From Spartobacteria bacterium (GTDB lineage: Bacteria > Verrucomicrobiota > Verrucomicrobiia > Chthoniobacterales > Terrimicrobiaceae), in NCBI GenBank assembly GCA_947487745.1, contig CANKXQ010000057.1, positions 1 through 7,726 of the forward strand: a stretch of 7,726 bases of DNA, read 5' to 3'. A model generated the notes under the pieces. The model searched no databases, was not told the origin of the DNA, and worked only from the letters and a program-made list of their open reading frames with translations. Below are positions 5,352 through 7,726 of the stretch, one piece after another. Position numbers and translations under genes: made by a program. The stretch's first letter is position 1. The number at the start of each line of letters is the position of its first letter.

Positions 5352-6938
5352 CTACGGGATCGAGGGAGGAACGGGGCCTGTTTTCGGAACGAGGCGGAGA
5401 ATGACTGTGCGGTTGCGCGCAGCGGCATTTGGGACATCGCTTGAGAAAGGCTGGATCATGCCGCCAGTTGAACTCACAAGGAGGCGTTCTGCGGGAAAGT
5501 TGCTATCCTCGCGCAAGACTTCCGTGGCGGCCACAGCACGGCGAAGTCCGAGCGTGTAGTTATCGCGGAATGGTGACTGCTGGCGCATGGCAGTGCCGTC
5601 CGTCTGGCCTTCGATGATGAGCCAGAAGTCCGGAGCGTTCTTGGCTATCAAGGCTCCTGTGAGAGCGAGTTGCTCGCGGCCTTTTTTGTCCACTTTCAAG
5701 CCTGAAGCAAAGATGCCCTCCTCAAACTTGATGCGTATTTCGTTTTTGTTGCTGGTAATCACGCAGCCGGGGAGTTCCATGAGGCTTGGGAGCAGGCGGT
5801 TGATTGCTTCCAGATTCTGGTCGGGGGCAGGCGCTGCCGCCACTTGCGCAATAGGCGCGGTGCGTGGGGCTGGGACTTCCGGCGTCAGGGTCACAGGCTT
5901 CGGTGTCGGAGCCTCTACAAGTGCGACCGGCGCAGGCATAGGCGTAGGCGCAGGTGTGGAAATCGCCTCGGTCACAGCGGCAGGCATCGGCGCGGAGGCG
6001 GAGATGTTTGCCTGAGCTGCGATGGGCTCCTCGTTGTCGTTGTGTTTATAAACAACCTGAAATTCCGGCAACACGGGCATGGTGGGTTGCGGCTTCGGCT
6101 GGGCGAGCGGCGAGGGGGCGGGTTCGCCGGGATTGAGGAGTTCTTTGATGCCGAATCCTGCGGCACCAAGAACGACCAGGATCACAACCCAGTAAGCGAG
6201 TTTCCGAAAGGCGTTCATGCCTCCACCAGAGCGGTCGCCATTGCGAGAAGGAGGACCCGGAACGGCTCCGGGCTTGTTGTAGGGGCGCGATATCTCCACG
6301 GCATCGGTGTCGCGTGAGGTCTCGCGGTTTGTTTCGCGGAATGCCGGAAGGGCGGATGCTGAGGGCTGAACAGCTTTACGAATCTTAGGTTCTCTCGGGG
6401 CAGGAGCCGCTTTGGAAGATTTTTTGCCCTGCGATTTCTCAGAGATTTGCGCCATGAGCTCCAGGGCGGAGGTGGAACGAACCGGTGTCTTGCGGGTGGC
6501 TTTAGCTGCGGGTTTGGCAGGAGCCTCTTCTTCGTCTGGTTGCTCGATCACTTCGCTGATACCGCTGAATTCGTCGATCTCACGCACTTCGCCGACGGAA
6601 TCGAAATCGTCATCACCGACCGAGCCAACCATTTCCCCGACCACTGGCTTGATTTGCCTAGCCACGGTGGACTCGGCTTTTTGAAGCTTGGCAGGAAAGT
6701 CGATCTCGGCTGGTTCGCCCACTGATTCTTCCGGCAGATTGGTGGCTTCGCCATCGCGTTCGCGCATCCAATTTTCCAGAGCGAACCTGTTGAAGCGCCA
6801 CTGGCGTCCGACTTTCACTCCGGGCAATTGCCCCTCGCTGCAGAGTTTCAGCAGTGTGGACTTGGGCATTTTGAGGAAGACTGCCGCCTCGTCGCCGTTC
6901 ATCACTTCATTTTGGGGAGTTGTTTGATCGTTTGCCAT
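5352..6938 (-). CDS. Membrane protein fusing excisionase-type HTH, one TM helix and OmpA-like domain
   Basis: The 528-residue chain joins domains that normally occur apart. Residues 12-58 (NGDEAAVFLKMPKSTLLKLC, LPGVKVGRQWRF, ALENWM) match the MerR-like helix-turn-helix of the excisionase/BldC class. Residues 60-240 are a charged, low-complexity linker with acidic and then basic parts. A single membrane helix lies at about 246-267 (LAYWVVILVVLGAAGFGI), preceded by basic residues, so the N-terminus should be cytoplasmic. A Pro/Ala-rich stretch (270-372) would span part of the periplasm. Residues 373-518 form an OmpA/MotB-like peptidoglycan-binding domain with IEGQTDG (442-448), NYTLGLRRAVA (460-470) and ARNRTVILRL (508-517); Asp447 and the Arg residues fit the expected muropeptide contacts. 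The ATG at 6938 is chosen over an in-frame TTG at 6986, since the extra 16 residues look non-coding. It stands alone between the subtilase and homoserine kinase. It may be a ToxR-style membrane regulator or a DNA-to-wall tether; the sequence cannot decide. Confidence 0.88.
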   Translation of the reverse strand: MANDQTTPQNEVMNGDEAAVFLKMPKSTLLKLCSEGQLPGVKVGRQWRFNRFALENWMRERDGEATNLPEESVGEPAEIDFPAKLQKAESTVARQIKPVVGEMVGSVGDDDFDSVGEVREIDEFSGISEVIEQPDEEEAPAKPAAKATRKTPVRSTSALELMAQISEKSQGKKSSKAAPAPREPKIRKAVQPSASALPAFRETNRETSRDTDAVEISRPYNKPGAVPGPPSRNGDRSGGGMNAFRKLAYWVVILVVLGAAGFGIKELLNPGEPAPSPLAQPKPQPTMPVLPEFQVVYKHNDNEEPIAAQANISASAPMPAAVTEAISTPAPTPMPAPVALVEAPTPKPVTLTPEVPAPRTAPIAQVAAAPAPDQNLEAINRLLPSLMELPGCVITSNKNEIRIKFEEGIFASGLKVDKKGREQLALTGALIAKNAPDFWLIIEGQTDGTAMRQQSPFRDNYTLGLRRAVAATEVLREDSNFPAERLLVSSTGGMIQPFSSDVPNAAARNRTVILRLVPKTGPVPPSIP

Positions 6939-7045
6939 GCCTGATTTGTGGGCAGTGACCCTGCAATAAAAAGCAGGCGGATGCAAACATTGGTTTTCGG
7001 GTTTGTCGTTGCCGGATGCGGATTTTTTCGAGAATGCTTGAGGAA
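6939..7045. other. Divergent spacer between the HTH-OmpA and homoserine kinase genes
   Basis: This 107-bp gap presumably holds both promoters. It contains a short hairpin, CCTGC (6960-6964) / GCAGG (6973-6977) with an A-rich 8-base loop, which would fall in the 5' leader of the HTH-OmpA transcript. No convincing -10/-35 pair was found. Upstream of homoserine kinase, TTGAGGAA precedes the start. Confidence 0.45.
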
Positions 7046-7726
7046 ATGAAAAGCGTTCGAGTGCGAGTGCCGGCTACTACGGCAAATCTGGGGCCTGGTT
7101 TTGATGCGATGGGAATCGCCCTGCGTATTTACAATACGACCACCGTTGAGCGCGGGAGAGGAACCGATCCCGGCGACATGGCCAAAGCTGCGGCGGATCT
7201 GTTTTTTCAGACCTCGGGGGTGAAGAAATTTGATTTCCACTGGAGTGTGGAAGGCGATGTGCCGAGGTCGCGCGGTCTGGGCAGTAGCGTCACCGTGCGA
7301 CTTGGTGTATTGCATGGACTCAACGCTCTGGCTGGCAAGCCGCTGGATCGTCAGGCGGTCTTCAAGCTCTGCGCGGAATTGGAGGGGCACCCCGACAACG
7401 CCCTGCCCGGGGCCTTCGGGGGCTTCTGCATCGCTCCCAAAGCCGGTCCATTGCAGCGTTATCCGGTCGGTGAGGAACTGGCCTTTGTGCTGCTGATTCC
7501 TGATATGGAGTTGGAGACTTCCAAGGCGCGCGGTGTGCTTCCGGCGAAAATCCCCCTCTCCGATGCCGCGCTCTCGGTTGGAAACGCAGCGGCCATCGCC
7601 GGGGCGTTTGCCAGCGGCGACTATCGTAAGTTGTCAGGCTGCTTCGAGGATCGCCTGCACCAACCTTACCGCGCCAAACTCATGCCGTTTCTGGATGATG
7701 TCATCGCCGCCGGATGCGCAGCGGGC
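7046..7726 (+). CDS. thrB: Homoserine kinase (5' part, cut by window edge)
   Basis: This enzyme of the GHMP kinase family phosphorylates L-homoserine with ATP on the path to threonine. The frame is open for 227 codons to the last base of the window, so the C-terminus is missing (full-length proteins are about 300 residues). Visible signatures are VPATTANLGPGFDAMGIAL (7-25), the glycine-rich ATP loop RSRGLGSSVTVRLG (near 75-88), and ELEGHPDNALPGAFGGF (around 112-128), which matches the conserved EGHPDN(V/A)xPxxxGGF substrate-binding segment. The chosen ATG at 7046 begins MKSVRVRVPATTANLGPG, the standard N-terminus; an in-frame ATG at 7034 would add four residues. GAGG lies only 2 bases before the 7046 ATG, a short spacing. 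It diverges from the HTH-OmpA gene; no other threonine genes are visible. Confidence 0.93.
   Translation, partial: MKSVRVRVPATTANLGPGFDAMGIALRIYNTTTVERGRGTDPGDMAKAAADLFFQTSGVKKFDFHWSVEGDVPRSRGLGSSVTVRLGVLHGLNALAGKPLDRQAVFKLCAELEGHPDNALPGAFGGFCIAPKAGPLQRYPVGEELAFVLLIPDMELETSKARGVLPAKIPLSDAALSVGNAAAIAGAFASGDYRKLSGCFEDRLHQPYRAKLMPFLDDVIAAGCAAG

Noticed and set aside
6939..6986. TTG start at 6986 for the HTH-OmpA protein
   Set aside because: It adds 16 residues with no similarity to the HTH family and runs through the divergent spacer; an ATG at 6938 is available.

Overview
This window looks like a chromosomal segment of a Gram-negative bacterium with moderately high GC. The Gram-negative call rests on an inner-membrane protein with a periplasmic OmpA/MotB-like domain. 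The mix of genes (a PF07399-type Na+/H+ antiporter, weak or absent Shine-Dalgarno sequences, a DNA-binding/OmpA fusion) would fit the Verrucomicrobiota/PVC group. That placement is inference from gene style, not proof.

Layout, left to right. Positions 1-57 may hold the last codons of a plus-strand gene. A complete minus-strand Na+/H+ antiporter follows (62-1573). Next is a 303-bp divergent spacer whose core (about 1640-1790) is very AT-rich and carries a perfect 28-bp palindrome plus a second, imperfect copy, which look like paired operators. Riboflavin synthase (1877-2473, plus) converges on a small HExxH metallopeptidase (2485-2871, minus). Then comes a four-gene plus-strand cluster (2992-5323): a sigma-70-family factor, a 90-residue acidic protein resembling the core of zinc-free anti-sigma factors, a stand-alone GAF-domain protein, and a minimal cytoplasmic subtilase. 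The cluster converges on a minus-strand gene (5352-6938) for an excisionase-type HTH, one membrane helix, a Pro/Ala linker and an OmpA-like domain in one chain. Diverging from it is the 5' part of homoserine kinase (7046 to the window edge).

Riboflavin synthase, homoserine kinase and the antiporter are ordinary housekeeping or transport genes with no visible link to one another. The unusual part is the sigma/small protein/GAF/subtilase cluster. A 6-bp gap and two 4-bp ATGA stop/start overlaps imply one transcript and coupled translation. A possible reading is a soluble signalling relay in which the GAF protein senses a ligand, the protease is controlled by or acts with it, and the small protein restrains the sigma factor until released. 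Only the gene order, overlaps and motifs are seen directly; the wiring is hypothesis. The HTH-TM-OmpA protein could link DNA to the cell wall or act as a membrane-bound regulator.

No rRNA, tRNA, CRISPR array, transposase or confident riboswitch was seen.
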